Shown here: positions 8,244-17,878 of the stretch, in pieces
How the letters are laid out: every line of letters starts with the position of its first letter
How positions within the stretch are numbered: position 1 is the stretch's first letter
NCBI RefSeq assembly: GCF_900186975.1
Contig: NZ_LT906441.1
Location: forward strand, 434,001 to 498,000
Direction of reading: 5' to 3'
Origin: Cutibacterium granulosum
GTDB taxonomy: Bacteria > Actinomycetota > Actinomycetes > Propionibacteriales > Propionibacteriaceae
DNA length: 64,000 nucleotides
Program-made: the position numbers and the translations under genes
The notes under the pieces: model-generated
Databases searched by the model: none
The model's input: the letters and a program-made list of their open reading frames with translations, nothing else
What the model was told of the DNA's origin: nothing

Positions 8244-9782
8244 ATGGGTACATCCACATCTGCATCAACACCTGACCATCACCGCCCCTCACGACTGACT
8301 CGACCAACTCGCGTACCGCGACCATCACAGCGGCCAGAGGCCTTGCCCGGGGAGCCTGAGCTCCAGCGCGGTCTGAGCAATCGTCACCTGCAACTCATCG
8401 CCATCGGCGGAGCCATCGGCACCGGAATGTTCATGGGCTCCAGCAGCACCATCCATCTTGCTGGCCCATCGATCATCCTCGTCTACACCGTCATCGGCGT
8501 GTTCATGTACTTCATGATGCGGGCCCTGGGCGAGATGCTGTTGTCGAACCTCAAGTACAAGTCGTTCCGCGACATTGCCGAGGACATGCTTGGACCGTGG
8601 GCCGGGTTCATCTCCGGATGGACGTACTGGTTCTCATGGATCGTCGCAGCCATGGGTGACATGGCCGCCATCACCGGATATGCCCAGTACTGGTGGCCCA
8701 ACATCGCCCGATGGGTCCCGGCAACCGTCCTCGTGCTCGTCCTGTTGCTGCTCAACATCATTGCTATTGCTGTGAAGTTCTTCGGTGAGGCCGAGTTCTG
8801 GTTCGCCCTCATCAAGCTGGTGGCCATCGCCATCCTGCTGCTGGTGGCCATCTGGTTGGTCGCCACGAAGTTCGTCTCGTCCAGTGGTGAGATGGCAACG
8901 GTTTCCAACCTGTGGAATGACGGCGGATTCTTCCCCAACGGGATCAACGGATTCCTCGCCGGATTCCAGATCGCCTTCTTCGCCTTCGTGGGGATCGAAC
9001 TTGTCGGTACTGCTGCCGCCGAGACGAAGGATCCCACCACGACACTGCCGAAGGCCATCAACGCCATCCCGGTGCGACTGGCCCTGTTCTACGTGCTGGC
9101 CTTGGCTGCCATCATGTGTGTGGTTCCGTGGCGCAGCGTCGTGCCGGGCGTCAGCCCCTTCGTCACTGTCTTCGGCATGGCGGGGTTCACCGCTGCTGCT
9201 GGCGTCATGAACTTCGTCCTGCTCACCGCTGCCGCCTCCTCGGACAACTCCGGTCTATACTCGACCTCCCGGATGCTCTACGGATTGGCTCACGACGGGC
9301 AGGCCAACCAGATCTTCGGCAAGCTCTCCAGACGCCGTGTGCCGCAGAATGCCCTGCTCCTGTCATGCGTCATCCTGCTGTGTGGCGTGTCCTTCCTGTA
9401 CATGTCCGACAGCATCATGGAGTCCTTCGCCCTCGTGACCACAGTCGCCGCACTCATGTTCCTGTTCACGTGGTCGCTCATCATGGTGTGTTATCTCGTC
9501 TACCGCAAACGCTGGCCGGAACTGCACGAGAAGTCGATCTACAAGATGCCCGGTGGGGTGCCGATGGCCTGGGCAGTGCTGGGGTTCTATCTCTTCAGCC
9601 TCGTTGTCCTGTGCCTGGATCCGGTCACCCGCAAGGCCGTCATGGCCACACCGGTGTGGTTCATCCTCATCGTCGTCATGTATTTCGCCCACAAGCGCCG
9701 TGCTGCCAAGCAGAATGGGCTTGTCACAAAATCATCAGTTGAGGAGGCACAACCCCACCACGAGGACGGATTGGACTCATGA
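8244..9782 (+). CDS. APC-family amino-acid permease (CycA/AAT type)
   Basis: This 512-residue, roughly twelve-span inner-membrane transporter opens with the family signature LSNRHLQLIAIGGAIGTGMF (about residues 43-62). It also contains FFAFVGIELVGTAAAETKDP, the helix-6/7 motif of the amino-acid transporter (AAT) family that includes CycA (D-serine/D-alanine/glycine) and several amino-acid:H+ symporters. AAAGGAG lies at 8232-8238 before the ATG. It follows the ornithine-racemase gene by 68 bp and precedes alanine racemase by 45 bp. Uptake of ornithine or of alanine/D-alanine are therefore both reasonable; the sequence alone cannot decide. Confidence 0.88.
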   Translation: MGTSTSASTPDHHRPSRLTRPTRVPRPSQRPEALPGEPELQRGLSNRHLQLIAIGGAIGTGMFMGSSSTIHLAGPSIILVYTVIGVFMYFMMRALGEMLLSNLKYKSFRDIAEDMLGPWAGFISGWTYWFSWIVAAMGDMAAITGYAQYWWPNIARWVPATVLVLVLLLLNIIAIAVKFFGEAEFWFALIKLVAIAILLLVAIWLVATKFVSSSGEMATVSNLWNDGGFFPNGINGFLAGFQIAFFAFVGIELVGTAAAETKDPTTTLPKAINAIPVRLALFYVLALAAIMCVVPWRSVVPGVSPFVTVFGMAGFTAAAGVMNFVLLTAAASSDNSGLYSTSRMLYGLAHDGQANQIFGKLSRRRVPQNALLLSCVILLCGVSFLYMSDSIMESFALVTTVAALMFLFTWSLIMVCYLVYRKRWPELHEKSIYKMPGGVPMAWAVLGFYLFSLVVLCLDPVTRKAVMATPVWFILIVVMYFAHKRRAAKQNGLVTKSSVEEAQPHHEDGLDS

Positions 9783-9827
9783 GACGTCATGGGTCCACCA
9801 CCCCACCAGCCCCCGAGAGGAGTCACC

Positions 9828-11042
9828 ATGCCCATGAAGGCGTCCGCCGTGGAAGCGAAGTCTGATGCACGTACTGTGCCATCAGCTGCTGCAACGTTCA
9901 GCTCAGCTGTCCATCACCGACCTCGATGCTCAGCACCGTCCACGGCCACCATCGATCTCACTGCCATCAACCACAATCTGGCCCAGGTACGTGATCTCGT
10001 GGGCGACCGCAAGGTGCTCATGGCCGTCAAGGGAGATGCCTACGGCCACGGCGCCGTGCAGGTGGCACGTCATGTCCAGCAGACTGGCGCTGCGGACTGG
10101 CTCGGGGTGGCCACGGTTGCAGAGGCCCAGGAACTTGTCGAAGCAGGTGTCCGCCTTCCCATCCTCAAGTTCTCCCCGGCAGATCCCGGCAATCTCGAGA
10201 CAGCCATCCTCTATGGGGTACGCCTCACCGTCGTGGACGAGCGGACCGTGCGTCAGGCCAACGAGGTTGCTCAGGCCATGGGCAGATGCGCGAACGTGCA
10301 CGTCGCCATCGACACCGGGATGGGACGAATCGGTCTGCAACCAGAACACCTTGCCGACGTGGTTGCAGCTGTGGATCGAGCGGATCATCTACGGCTGGAG
10401 GGAGTGTTCACCCACCTACCAGTCAGTGACGCCCCGGACGGCCGGGAGTTCACAGCCGCCGAGATCGCCCATTTCGTGGACACGGTGCAGATGGTGGAAG
10501 CCAGACGCGGCCACATACCGGTGGTCCACATGGCCAATTCGGGGGCAATCATTGGCCAGAGCCTGGGCCCCACAACCATGGTGCGCGCAGGAATCATGAG
10601 CTATGGCTACAACCCCAATCCCGCCATGGGGTCGTTGGGGCTGCGGCCGGCCTTGTCATGGACAAGCCACATCTCGTTCCTCAAACAGGTGGAACCGGGA
10701 CAGACTGTGGGCTACGGACGCACTTGGACTGCCCAACGCAGCACGACCATTGCGACCATTCCGGTGGGCTACGCCGACGGGTACTCCCGGCGACTGTCAA
10801 ATCGCGGCCAGGTGCTCATCGGAGGTGAGTTCCGGCCAGTGGTTGGACGAGTCTGCATGGACCAACTCATGGTTGATCTGGGGCCAAGTTCCACGGCACG
10901 GGTAGGCGATGACGTGGTTCTGCTCGGTGAGCAGGCCGGGCACACCATTACTGCCGACGATCTTGCCGAGCAGTTGGACACGATCAGTTACGAGATCACC
11001 TGCGACATAGGCAAGAGAGTCGATCGACGCTGGGTGTCGTGA
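9828..11042 (+). CDS. alr: Alanine racemase
   Basis: This 404-residue PLP enzyme interconverts L- and D-alanine, for peptidoglycan synthesis or for catabolism of imported D-alanine. The PLP-lysine motif AVKGDAYGHGA is at about residues 66-76. VHMANSGAII, RAGIMSYGY, the catalytic tyrosine region TVGYGRTW and VCMDQLMVDLG follow in the normal order. ATG 9828 is chosen for GAGAGGAG at 9815-9822; the first ~40 residues are an unconserved extension before the barrel. It is probably co-transcribed with the upstream permease, which suggests a DadX-like, uptake-linked role in addition to wall synthesis. The enzyme is certain; the physiological role is inferred. Confidence 0.93.
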   Translation: MPMKASAVEAKSDARTVPSAAATFSSAVHHRPRCSAPSTATIDLTAINHNLAQVRDLVGDRKVLMAVKGDAYGHGAVQVARHVQQTGAADWLGVATVAEAQELVEAGVRLPILKFSPADPGNLETAILYGVRLTVVDERTVRQANEVAQAMGRCANVHVAIDTGMGRIGLQPEHLADVVAAVDRADHLRLEGVFTHLPVSDAPDGREFTAAEIAHFVDTVQMVEARRGHIPVVHMANSGAIIGQSLGPTTMVRAGIMSYGYNPNPAMGSLGLRPALSWTSHISFLKQVEPGQTVGYGRTWTAQRSTTIATIPVGYADGYSRRLSNRGQVLIGGEFRPVVGRVCMDQLMVDLGPSSTARVGDDVVLLGEQAGHTITADDLAEQLDTISYEITCDIGKRVDRRWVS

Positions 11043-11448
11043 CATTGCCAGTGCCACGGACCCTCGAGTCAATACTATGCGCAAACCACAACCCGTGACC
11101 AGGACAGCAACGATGGGGCCGAGTTCTTCTGCGAACTCAGCCCCATCACTTGTCACGGGATGGCCCCCACAAGATGCTCAATGTGGACCACTCGAACTCG
11201 TCGCACCTCGCACTCGAAGATGCCAGTCATCCACACACCTGCAACCTCCTGACCAGCCACCCCCTGCAGGTGTCGCAGCCGGCATCGGACATGCACTCCG
11301 CAGGAAACGCTCAATCCCTCAGGACCTCGTGCTTGGCATGGGTAGAACCCTCTGGCGGGCCTCACCTGAAAACTTTCCCGACCCGTGTCACTCGGGTACG
11401 CGATATTCGCGCCACCAGGCTCACAACTTCTTTTCCAGGATGACCCTC

Positions 11449-11488
11449 AGCTGGGCCAGACGACTCGTAGTTGGGCCAGACGACTCGC
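11449..11488. repeat. Two tandem 20-bp units
   Basis: AGCTGGGCCAGACGACTCGT is followed directly by a second copy that differs only at its third and last bases (AGTTGGGCC...CTCGC). It is non-coding. Confidence 0.8.
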
Positions 11489-11624
11489 CATGCCCCACAG
11501 GAACATCTTCCACCAACCCACCAGCCCCCTCAGCATGACGGGAGCACCGCGCAGCACTGTGCCGTGACGAGAAACAGCAGCAGCCGGAATGCTCCGGCAC
11601 TCTCGTGGCTCTCACCTGTGTGGC

Positions 11625-11640
11625 GTGACAAAAATGTTCG
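11625..11640 (-). repeat. Dispersed TGACA-T5-TGTCA element
   Basis: GTGACAAAAATGTTCG lies between alr and ald. It is a near-full copy with GTGAC on one side and GTTCG on the other. Confidence 0.6.
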
Positions 11641-11936
11641 TCCACACCTCGAGCTGTTCCAGGAGTCACACCACCGATGGGTGAAAATCGCCCCGATCTC
11701 ACGCTGGATGGGCACGACACCGAGCCATATCAGACCCTGTTCAAGGGCAAAGGCGGGGGATACGAGGCAGAAGAGGCGCTCGACCCAGACAGTTGGAGTA
11801 ATCCTACTCGCTAGGCGGGGACATAGGGGGGTAAGGAGATACGTAGACAATTCGGCACTGCATGTTTTTGAGGTCTTTCGAACCACGGACCCAAATGTGA
11901 CATGGGTCCGACTCCCCTGGCGCAGTTGACAGTACG

Positions 11937-11973
11937 GAGCTGGGGTCGGGGCACCCAGCCCCGACCCCAGCTC
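11937..11973 (-). terminator. Hairpin terminator candidate of ald
   Basis: GAGCTGGGGTCGGGG (11937-11951) pairs perfectly with 11959-11973 across a 7-base loop, 65 bp past the ald stop on the minus strand. No U-tract follows on either strand. Confidence 0.7.
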
Positions 11974-12038
11974 ATGCATCCAAGCAGCACACAGACGTCA
12001 GATCATCCCTGACTTGGTGCGCATCGTGCCATCAGTGA

Positions 12039-13154
12039 TCAGTCCAGCACTTCGCAGGAGCAGTGGGACTCAATGCCCAGTGCCTCACCCACCGGGGCGC
12101 TGAACAGCTGACCGGCATGGGTCGTCAGTCCACGTCCCAGCTCAGGACGGATACCGCAGGCATCTTTCCAGCCCTTGTCAGCGAGCAGGGTGCAGTAACG
12201 CATCGTGGAGTTGGTCAGAGAGTAGGTCGAGGTGTGCGGAACGGCGCCGGGCATGTTGGCGACGCAGTAGTACACCGAGTCGTGGACACGGAATGTGGGA
12301 TCAGCGTGGGTGGTCGCATGGGATCCCTCGAAGCAACCTCCTTGGTCAATGGCGATGTCGACGAGAACCGAACCCGGCTTCATCGAAGCGACCATCTCAT
12401 CACTCACCAGGTGCGGCGTACGAGCACCCGGGACCAGCACCGAGCCGATGACCAGGTCGGCGTCCTTGACAGCTTTACCCACTGACAGGCTCGACGAGTA
12501 CTCGGTTCCGATGCGGCCGCCGAAGGTCTCCTCGATGTAGCGCATTCGTGCCACGTTGACGTCGAAGATCGTCACTCGAGCGCCCATGCCTTCAGCAACA
12601 CGAGCTGCGCACAGCCCAGCAGTACCACCACCGAGGACGACGACCTTTCCAGGAGCAACGCCAGAGGCACCACCCAGCAGCGTTCCATTGCCACCAGCAG
12701 GCTGCATCAGGCAGTTCGCACCCACCTGGGTCGACAGCCGGCCAGCGATCTCCGACATCGGGGAAAGCAGCGGCAGGGAGTGGTCGTCCATCTCCACCGT
12801 CTCGTAGGCGATGGAGGTGACGCCGCGATCCAGCAGCTCATGAGTCAGCTTCTCATCGGCAGCCAGGTGGAGGTACGTGAACAGCAGCAATCCGTCATGC
12901 ATGCGTCCGTACTCTTCAGCAATGGGCTCCTTGACCTTGAGAATCATCTCAGAGGAGTCCCACACCTCATCAGCTGACGGCACAATCTTTGCGCCAACTG
13001 CAGCGTATTCATCGTCGCTGATCGCTGAACCAACACCGGCGCCCTGTTGTACCAGGACCTCGTGGCCGTGGCCGACCAGAGCGTTCACGCCGGCAGGGGT
13101 TGCAGCAACGCGGAATTCGTTGTTCTTGACCTCGGTAGGAATACCAACCTTCAT
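12039..13154 (-). CDS. ald: Alanine dehydrogenase
   Basis: This 371-residue enzyme catalyses the NAD-dependent interconversion of L-alanine with pyruvate and ammonia. The N-terminus MKVGIPTEVKNNEFRVAATP, the AGVGSAISDDEY loop, and the nucleotide-binding VVLGGGTAGLCAARVAEGMGA (about residues 170-190) are all typical, as is the length. The ATG at 13154 is preceded on the minus strand by AGAAGGA. With alanine racemase and two permeases nearby it completes a route from imported D- or L-alanine to pyruvate. It is divergent from the second permease across an 843-bp gap with a palindrome. Confidence 0.96.
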   Translation of the reverse strand: MKVGIPTEVKNNEFRVAATPAGVNALVGHGHEVLVQQGAGVGSAISDDEYAAVGAKIVPSADEVWDSSEMILKVKEPIAEEYGRMHDGLLLFTYLHLAADEKLTHELLDRGVTSIAYETVEMDDHSLPLLSPMSEIAGRLSTQVGANCLMQPAGGNGTLLGGASGVAPGKVVVLGGGTAGLCAARVAEGMGARVTIFDVNVARMRYIEETFGGRIGTEYSSSLSVGKAVKDADLVIGSVLVPGARTPHLVSDEMVASMKPGSVLVDIAIDQGGCFEGSHATTHADPTFRVHDSVYYCVANMPGAVPHTSTYSLTNSTMRYCTLLADKGWKDACGIRPELGRGLTTHAGQLFSAPVGEALGIESHCSCEVLD

Positions 13155-13997
13155 GAGAATGTCCTTCTTCCTTGACGATTCACCGCCAACAACACTGTCA
13201 GCGGGTCTCACGACAGTTGCTACTGTAACAACGCGCGTTCACGGTTGTGTCGGGACCCACCTTTTTAAAGTCGCCCTCCCCACGGAGCCGCGGAAATCGT
13301 CGTTACTGGGCAGACCACGGATGCCGCACACCGCGAGTTCCAGACCTCATGATTCTCGCAATCAGCACATGCGACCACCACTCTGTCCCTGGTCCGCCGT
13401 TGATCAAGGATCACGTACCAGCTGACACCGAACCCAGCTGGGAACCTCATGGGCCGAAAGCACGCAGGCTGACGATCTGCAACAGTTCACCCGTGCACCG
13501 CGCAGATTGTCCACAGCAGTTGTGGCGCACGACCTGCGACAGCAGAGCAGGTTCATGACCACATGGGGCATCGCTTGCCAGTCATGGATCAGGAGGACTT
13601 CGTCCATTGCATGCTCAGATGGGCACCCTCGCGGCTGAAGCACAGGCACTGCCCCACCCATCTGACCGGCACCAGCAAAATTCCTTCATTTGCTCATCTC
13701 CTGACCTAACGGCGATAAAAAGAAACCTGCACATCTTTTCATGCCGTGCACATTTGTTTGACTCATATGACGTTTCACTAAGTGAAATACATCGCGCGTC
13801 CAGAGGCTACCCAGATGAGCTCGTGTAATATCCAGCCCAAGCGCTCAGCATCGCGACTGCATGCCACCGCTTTGTCGCCACCTCAACGACGAGCTGGTGA
13901 TGATCGGCGTTTGTAAGCTTGCGATGCTGGTCCCATCCGATGGGATCAGCCCAACCGGGCGACAACAAGTGCGCGTCCATCTCACCGTGGAGGTCAC
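13155..13997. other. 843-bp gene-free stretch between divergent ald and permease
   Basis: No supported gene is present. The right half is less GC-rich than its surroundings and holds a palindrome at 13773. Promoters of both divergent genes must lie here, but I could not assign clear -10/-35 pairs. Confidence 0.55.
13773..13787. promoter_or_regulatory. 15-base palindrome, operator candidate
   Basis: TTTCACT-A-AGTGAAA is a perfect inverted repeat about 210 bp upstream of the permease start. It resembles parS only in its outer half-site and lacks the CACGTG centre, so it is not a parS site. Confidence 0.4.
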
Positions 13998-15641
13998 ATG
14001 AGTACAGACACGACACCAAGGCCAGATCCCGGTAGACGCCATGACGCAACCGCCATGACGGCTACCGCAAGGGGGAAGAGAACCCCCACGGAGCTCGACT
14101 CCGGGGACGCACCTGAGCTCTCCCGGGGTCTGGAGAACCGTCACCTTCAGCTCATTGCCATCGGCGGCGCCATCGGCACCGGCCTGTTCCTCGGATCAGG
14201 CCGCACGATCAGCTTGGCCGGACCGTCGATCCTGCTGGTCTACCTCATCATCGGGTTCTTCCTGTTCTTCGTCATGCGAGCCATGGGCGAGCTGCTGCTG
14301 TCGAACCTGGCCTACAAGTCGTTCGCAGATTTCGCCACCGACCTCATCGGCCCGTGGGCCGGCTTCTACATTGGCTGGACCTACTGGATGTGTTGGGTCG
14401 TCATCGGCATCGCCGACACGACGGCCATCACCGGCTATCTCGCGGAATGGTTCCCCAACCAGCCCAAGTGGATACCAGCCCTCGTCGTCGTCGTCCTGCT
14501 CACCGGACTCAACATGGTGGCAGTGAAGATCTTCGGCGAGATGGAGTTCTGGTTCGCCATGATCAAGATCGTCACCATCGTGGCGCTCATCCTGGTCGGC
14601 GGCTACCTGGCCATCACCTCCTTCCAACCCCCAGTCGCCGGCGCACCGCCAGCAAGCGTCGCCCACCTGTGGGATCGCGGCGGCTTCTTCCCCACGGGAT
14701 TCATGGGATTCGTGGCTGGCTTCCAGATCGCCATCTTCTCGTTCCAGGGCATCGAGATGGCTGGTACCGCTGCCGCTGAGACTGCCAACCCGGAGCACAA
14801 CCTGCCTCGAGCCATCAACTCCATCCCAGCGCGTGTGATCATCTTCTACGTACTGGCCCTGGGCGTCATCATGTCGGTGCAGCCATGGGACCTCATCGAC
14901 CCCGACAAGTCGCCGTTCGTGGAGATGTTCAGCTTCATCGGCGTGCTCATCGCCTTCCACATCGTCAACTTCGTCGTTCTCACCTCGGCGGCCTCCTCGG
15001 CCAACTCCGGTGTGTTCTCGACCTCGCGAGTCATGTACGGGTTGGCACGTGAGAAGAACGCCCATCCGGTGTTCGCCAAGTTGTCCGATCGTCACATCCC
15101 GCGCAATGCCCTCATCCTCACCGCCTTCTGCATCTCACCGTCGATCATCCTCGTGATGCTCTCCGACTCGGTGATGGATGCATTCAGCCTTGTCGCCGGC
15201 GTTTCCTCGGTGCTGTACCTGTCGGTGTGGGGGCTCATCCTCGTGTCGTACCTGTGCTACCTGCGCAAGTACCCCGAGCGCCACGAAGAGTCCAACTTCA
15301 AGATGCCCGCAGGGCGGTTCATGTCGTGGGCCGGACTGGTGTTCTTCGCCCTCATCGTCGTCATGCTGGCAATGAACAAGGAGTCCCGCATGGCGCTGCT
15401 CGCCGCCCCGGTCTGGGTGCTCTTCCTGGCACTCATGTACCGCGCTCTGCGTGAGACCCGATCCACAGCGGTTCCGATCGACTACGACGCCGAACGGATC
15501 CGCGAAGCCGAAAAGGTGCGTCAGCACGTGGACGAGTACCACGCGAACAAGGCCGCCCAGAAGAACCGTCGGGGCTCTGACAAGGCACAAAACCTTGATG
15601 GTGAGATCCATGACGAGATTCGGGAGGGGCATGGGAAGTAA
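13998..15641 (+). CDS. Second APC-family amino-acid permease (CycA-like)
   Basis: The 547-residue, twelve-span transporter is closely similar to the permease at 8.2 kb: LENRHLQLIAIGGAIGTGLF, IFSFQGIEMAGTAAAETANP and SAASSANSGVFSTSR all match the D-alanine/D-serine/glycine permease branch. The N-terminus (about 45 residues) and the charged C-terminal tail are unconserved. GGAGG at 13989-13993 precedes the ATG. It faces away from alanine dehydrogenase, so uptake of alanine or D-alanine is plausible. The substrate cannot be set from sequence. Confidence 0.88.
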   Translation: MSTDTTPRPDPGRRHDATAMTATARGKRTPTELDSGDAPELSRGLENRHLQLIAIGGAIGTGLFLGSGRTISLAGPSILLVYLIIGFFLFFVMRAMGELLLSNLAYKSFADFATDLIGPWAGFYIGWTYWMCWVVIGIADTTAITGYLAEWFPNQPKWIPALVVVVLLTGLNMVAVKIFGEMEFWFAMIKIVTIVALILVGGYLAITSFQPPVAGAPPASVAHLWDRGGFFPTGFMGFVAGFQIAIFSFQGIEMAGTAAAETANPEHNLPRAINSIPARVIIFYVLALGVIMSVQPWDLIDPDKSPFVEMFSFIGVLIAFHIVNFVVLTSAASSANSGVFSTSRVMYGLAREKNAHPVFAKLSDRHIPRNALILTAFCISPSIILVMLSDSVMDAFSLVAGVSSVLYLSVWGLILVSYLCYLRKYPERHEESNFKMPAGRFMSWAGLVFFALIVVMLAMNKESRMALLAAPVWVLFLALMYRALRETRSTAVPIDYDAERIREAEKVRQHVDEYHANKAAQKNRRGSDKAQNLDGEIHDEIREGHGK

Positions 15642-15834
15642 CTCCTCAGTCGTCAATCACACAAGACGACCACGTCGGCGAAGTGGACCAGTGCTCACTG
15701 AACCAGCAGTCGGCAGCAAGCACTCCAGACAGTGGCCTGCTGCGTCCAGATGAGTCAGAGGGTGGATCACCCCGTTACGGCTGACGTCAGCTGTTCCGGG
15801 GGGACTCACCGTCTTGAGCGTGGGCTGCCATCAC

Positions 15835-15849
15835 GTGACACTTTTGAGC
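15835..15849 (+). repeat. Dispersed element, T4 variant
   Basis: GTGACACTTTTGAGC runs directly into the hairpin at 15846. Confidence 0.45.
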
Positions 15850-15876
15850 TGCCGGTGGCACGGCCACCGGCAGCTC
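15846..15876. terminator. 13-bp GC-rich hairpin
   Basis: GAGCTGCCGGTGG (15846-15858) pairs perfectly with 15864-15876, with a 5-base loop, 205 bp after the permease stop. No U-tract follows, so termination is inferred from position and strength only. Confidence 0.55.
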
Positions 15877-15970
15877 AGCTGTGTCATGGCATCTGGTCAA
15901 GGGCCCCAGGTAGAGTCTCGTCCGATCACCAGCAACCCACGAGTCCACTCGGAACCCAGAGGATTCCCTC

Positions 15971-15985
15971 GGCAAAAATGTCAGC
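15971..15985 (-). repeat. Dispersed TGACA-T5 element
   Basis: GGCAAAAATGTCAGC is a half-complete copy with an intact ATGTCAGC side. Confidence 0.5.
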
Positions 15986-16052
15986 TGCTTGGGCACAGCA
16001 GCACCGTTACTACTGGCATACCCAACCGCTGCTGAATCTGCATCGCAGGTCT

Positions 16053-16068
16053 CGGTAAAAACGTCATC
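16053..16068 (-). repeat. Dispersed element, ACGTC variant
   Basis: CGGTAAAAACGTCATC lies 67 bp after the previous copy, in the same orientation. Confidence 0.45.
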
Positions 16069-16190
16069 TCCCCGTCAGAACTCCTCCAAGGCTTCTCGAC
16101 GTTGGCGCCCTGTGACGGCAACGCCCCCTGCACAAGCATCACTGATTCCCCGCCATCTGGAATCGTGATCTGCTTCTGTCCGGCCTGCCT

Positions 16191-16206
16191 GCCAAAAATG
16201 TCACCC
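16191..16206 (-). repeat. Dispersed TGACA-T5 element
   Basis: GCCAAAAATGTCACCC has an intact ATGTCAC side. Confidence 0.5.
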
Positions 16207-16247
16207 GCACGGGACAGCACCATGCCAGTGCACAGAAGCCCCTTCCG

Positions 16248-16264
16248 CTGACACTTTTGGACAC
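16248..16264 (+). repeat. Dispersed element, T4 variant
   Basis: CTGACACTTTTGGACAC has the opposite orientation to its three neighbours. Confidence 0.45.
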
Positions 16265-16450
16265 AGTGGAGCCACACGTCAGGAAACAGTTGTTGTGGGT
16301 GGATGCTCTCCATCGCCACAACCAACCTCTCAGAGAACACCACTCGTCAGTCCGCCCAACGGTCATCCCAGGACTGATCGGCCTTTCGTCAGCACCCACC
16401 AGCCTCGCCTTCGTAGTGAAGCAGAATTGCTACCAATGAGCGCTTGGCGC

Positions 16451-16468
16451 CGTGACAAAAACGTCGCC
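16451..16468 (-). repeat. Dispersed TGACA-T5 element, ACGTC variant
   Basis: CGTGACAAAAACGTCGCC keeps both arms (GTGAC and GTCGC). Confidence 0.55.
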
Positions 16469-16617
16469 CGAGGCTCCGTGGCGTCACGCGAGGAGCAGCC
16501 AGCGTATTGCAGTGAGACAATTTTCAATCTCGCCGTCATCTCGCCTACCATGGCCTGAGCTCATTTCGCAACAATCTGCGAAATCTCCTGTCTACTCGCC
16601 ACCCCAGGGGAAGACAC

Positions 16618-17823
16618 GTGTCCACACCATCTCCACTCAGCCGCCGCTCCATGCTGACTGCATCTGCTCTCGTCAGTGGTGCCGTGATCGCTGGCTGTGC
16701 GCCCTCACCCGACTCTCCCAACGGCCGATCCGCAGACAAGGAGACCCAGACCCCAACCCCCACACCTGCTTCACTCAACCTGTCTGCTGAGCACCCGCTC
16801 ACCGAAGTTGAGCCCGGAGATTCGCTCACCTTCACCGTCATCAACGGCTCTGTGGACAAAATCACCGTCACGAATGCCGACAAGGAGGACGTCGAAGGCA
16901 CTTTCACCGACGGCGTCTGGAAACCGAAGCATCCGTTCCGCCCAAGCAGGAGTTACGAGGTCCACACCACCCTGGCCAATGCAGACCCGTCCCTGCCCGC
17001 CCCCAAACCCCTCGTCACGTCGATTTCCACTGTCAAGGGGGAGGGCAATGCCGGGAACATCCTCTACGAGGACATGGATGACGCGGGGATCGGTATGCCG
17101 GTCATCATCCTTTTCAATCACGACGTCGTCGACAAGGACAAGCGTGCTGCCATCGAAAAGGCCATGACGATCGAGGTCAGCCCCGAGCAGGAAGGGTCCT
17201 GGGGATGGCTTGACGGCACCCATCTCATGTGGCGCCCCAAGCAGTACTGGAAGCCCGGCACAAAAGTGTCGGTGAAGGGCGACTTCGGCGGCCTCAAGAC
17301 AGCCAGCAACCGGTGGCTGCTCAACAATCTCACCGGCAAGTTCAGTATCGGCAAGTCGCGCGTGGTGAAGATTTCCACCAGTGACCATCGCCTTGACGTC
17401 TTCATTGATGGCAAGAAGGCGCGCTCCATGCCCTGCACGACGGGCAAGAGCGGCTTCATCACCCGTTCAGGCACCAAGGTCATCATCGAGCGTGAAGCAG
17501 ACAAGGTCATGGATGCCTCGACGATCGGGATCTCCCCGGGCAGCTCGGAGTACTACAACCTTGAAGTGAAGTGGGCCTTGCGCATCACCTACACCGGTGA
17601 GTTCATCCACGCCGCACCGTGGTCCTCGCGCTCACAGGGCAGGGCAAACGTCTCGCACGGGTGCGTGGGCCTGGCAACGGACGACGCCAAATGGCTGTTC
17701 AAGACCTGCCGGGCAGGCGACATCGTCGAGACAACTGGCTCGAACCGGCACTTCAAACCCGAGGAAGGCATCGGCTGCTGGGTCTACGACTGGGCCGGAT
17801 GGCAAAAACTCAGCGCCGTCTGA
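16618..17823 (+). CDS. L,D-transpeptidase lipoprotein (YkuD family)
   Basis: This 401-residue exported enzyme should make 3-3 peptidoglycan cross-links or attach proteins to the wall. RRSMLTASALVSGAVIAGCA at the N-terminus is a signal peptide ending in a lipobox (cysteine near residue 27), with a twin arginine. An Ig-like region (about residues 55-240) precedes the YkuD domain, which has GEFIHAAPWS and the catalytic SHGCVGL (cysteine about residue 350). The layout matches mycobacterial LdtMt2-type enzymes. The start is GTG at 16618 with AGGGGAAG upstream. It precedes another envelope gene (RlpA-like), but a 288-bp gap suggests separate promoters. Confidence 0.93.
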   Translation: MSTPSPLSRRSMLTASALVSGAVIAGCAPSPDSPNGRSADKETQTPTPTPASLNLSAEHPLTEVEPGDSLTFTVINGSVDKITVTNADKEDVEGTFTDGVWKPKHPFRPSRSYEVHTTLANADPSLPAPKPLVTSISTVKGEGNAGNILYEDMDDAGIGMPVIILFNHDVVDKDKRAAIEKAMTIEVSPEQEGSWGWLDGTHLMWRPKQYWKPGTKVSVKGDFGGLKTASNRWLLNNLTGKFSIGKSRVVKISTSDHRLDVFIDGKKARSMPCTTGKSGFITRSGTKVIIEREADKVMDASTIGISPGSSEYYNLEVKWALRITYTGEFIHAAPWSSRSQGRANVSHGCVGLATDDAKWLFKTCRAGDIVETTGSNRHFKPEEGIGCWVYDWAGWQKLSAV

Positions 17824-17878
17824 TTCACATGTTGCGTGGACGAGTACTCGCGTTCTCCACACAACGCTCTGCCTCAAG

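Larger units (their letters stand above)
11043..12038. other. 996-bp gene-free stretch between alr and ald
   Basis: No convincing coding sequence is present in either strand; the short open frames lack ribosome-binding sites and recognisable content. The stretch holds a 20-bp tandem duplication at 11449, one dispersed AAAAATGTT element at 11625 and a 15-bp hairpin at the ald end. Confidence 0.6.
15642..16617. other. 976-bp gene-free stretch rich in dispersed elements
   Basis: No coding sequence can be supported. The stretch carries six copies of the dispersed T5/A5 element, in both orientations, and a 13-bp perfect hairpin. It is the densest cluster of the element in the window. Confidence 0.65.

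Noticed and set aside
13773-13787. Possible third parS site
   Set aside because: It lacks the CACGTG centre and is 40 kb from parAB; only the TTTCAC half-site is shared.
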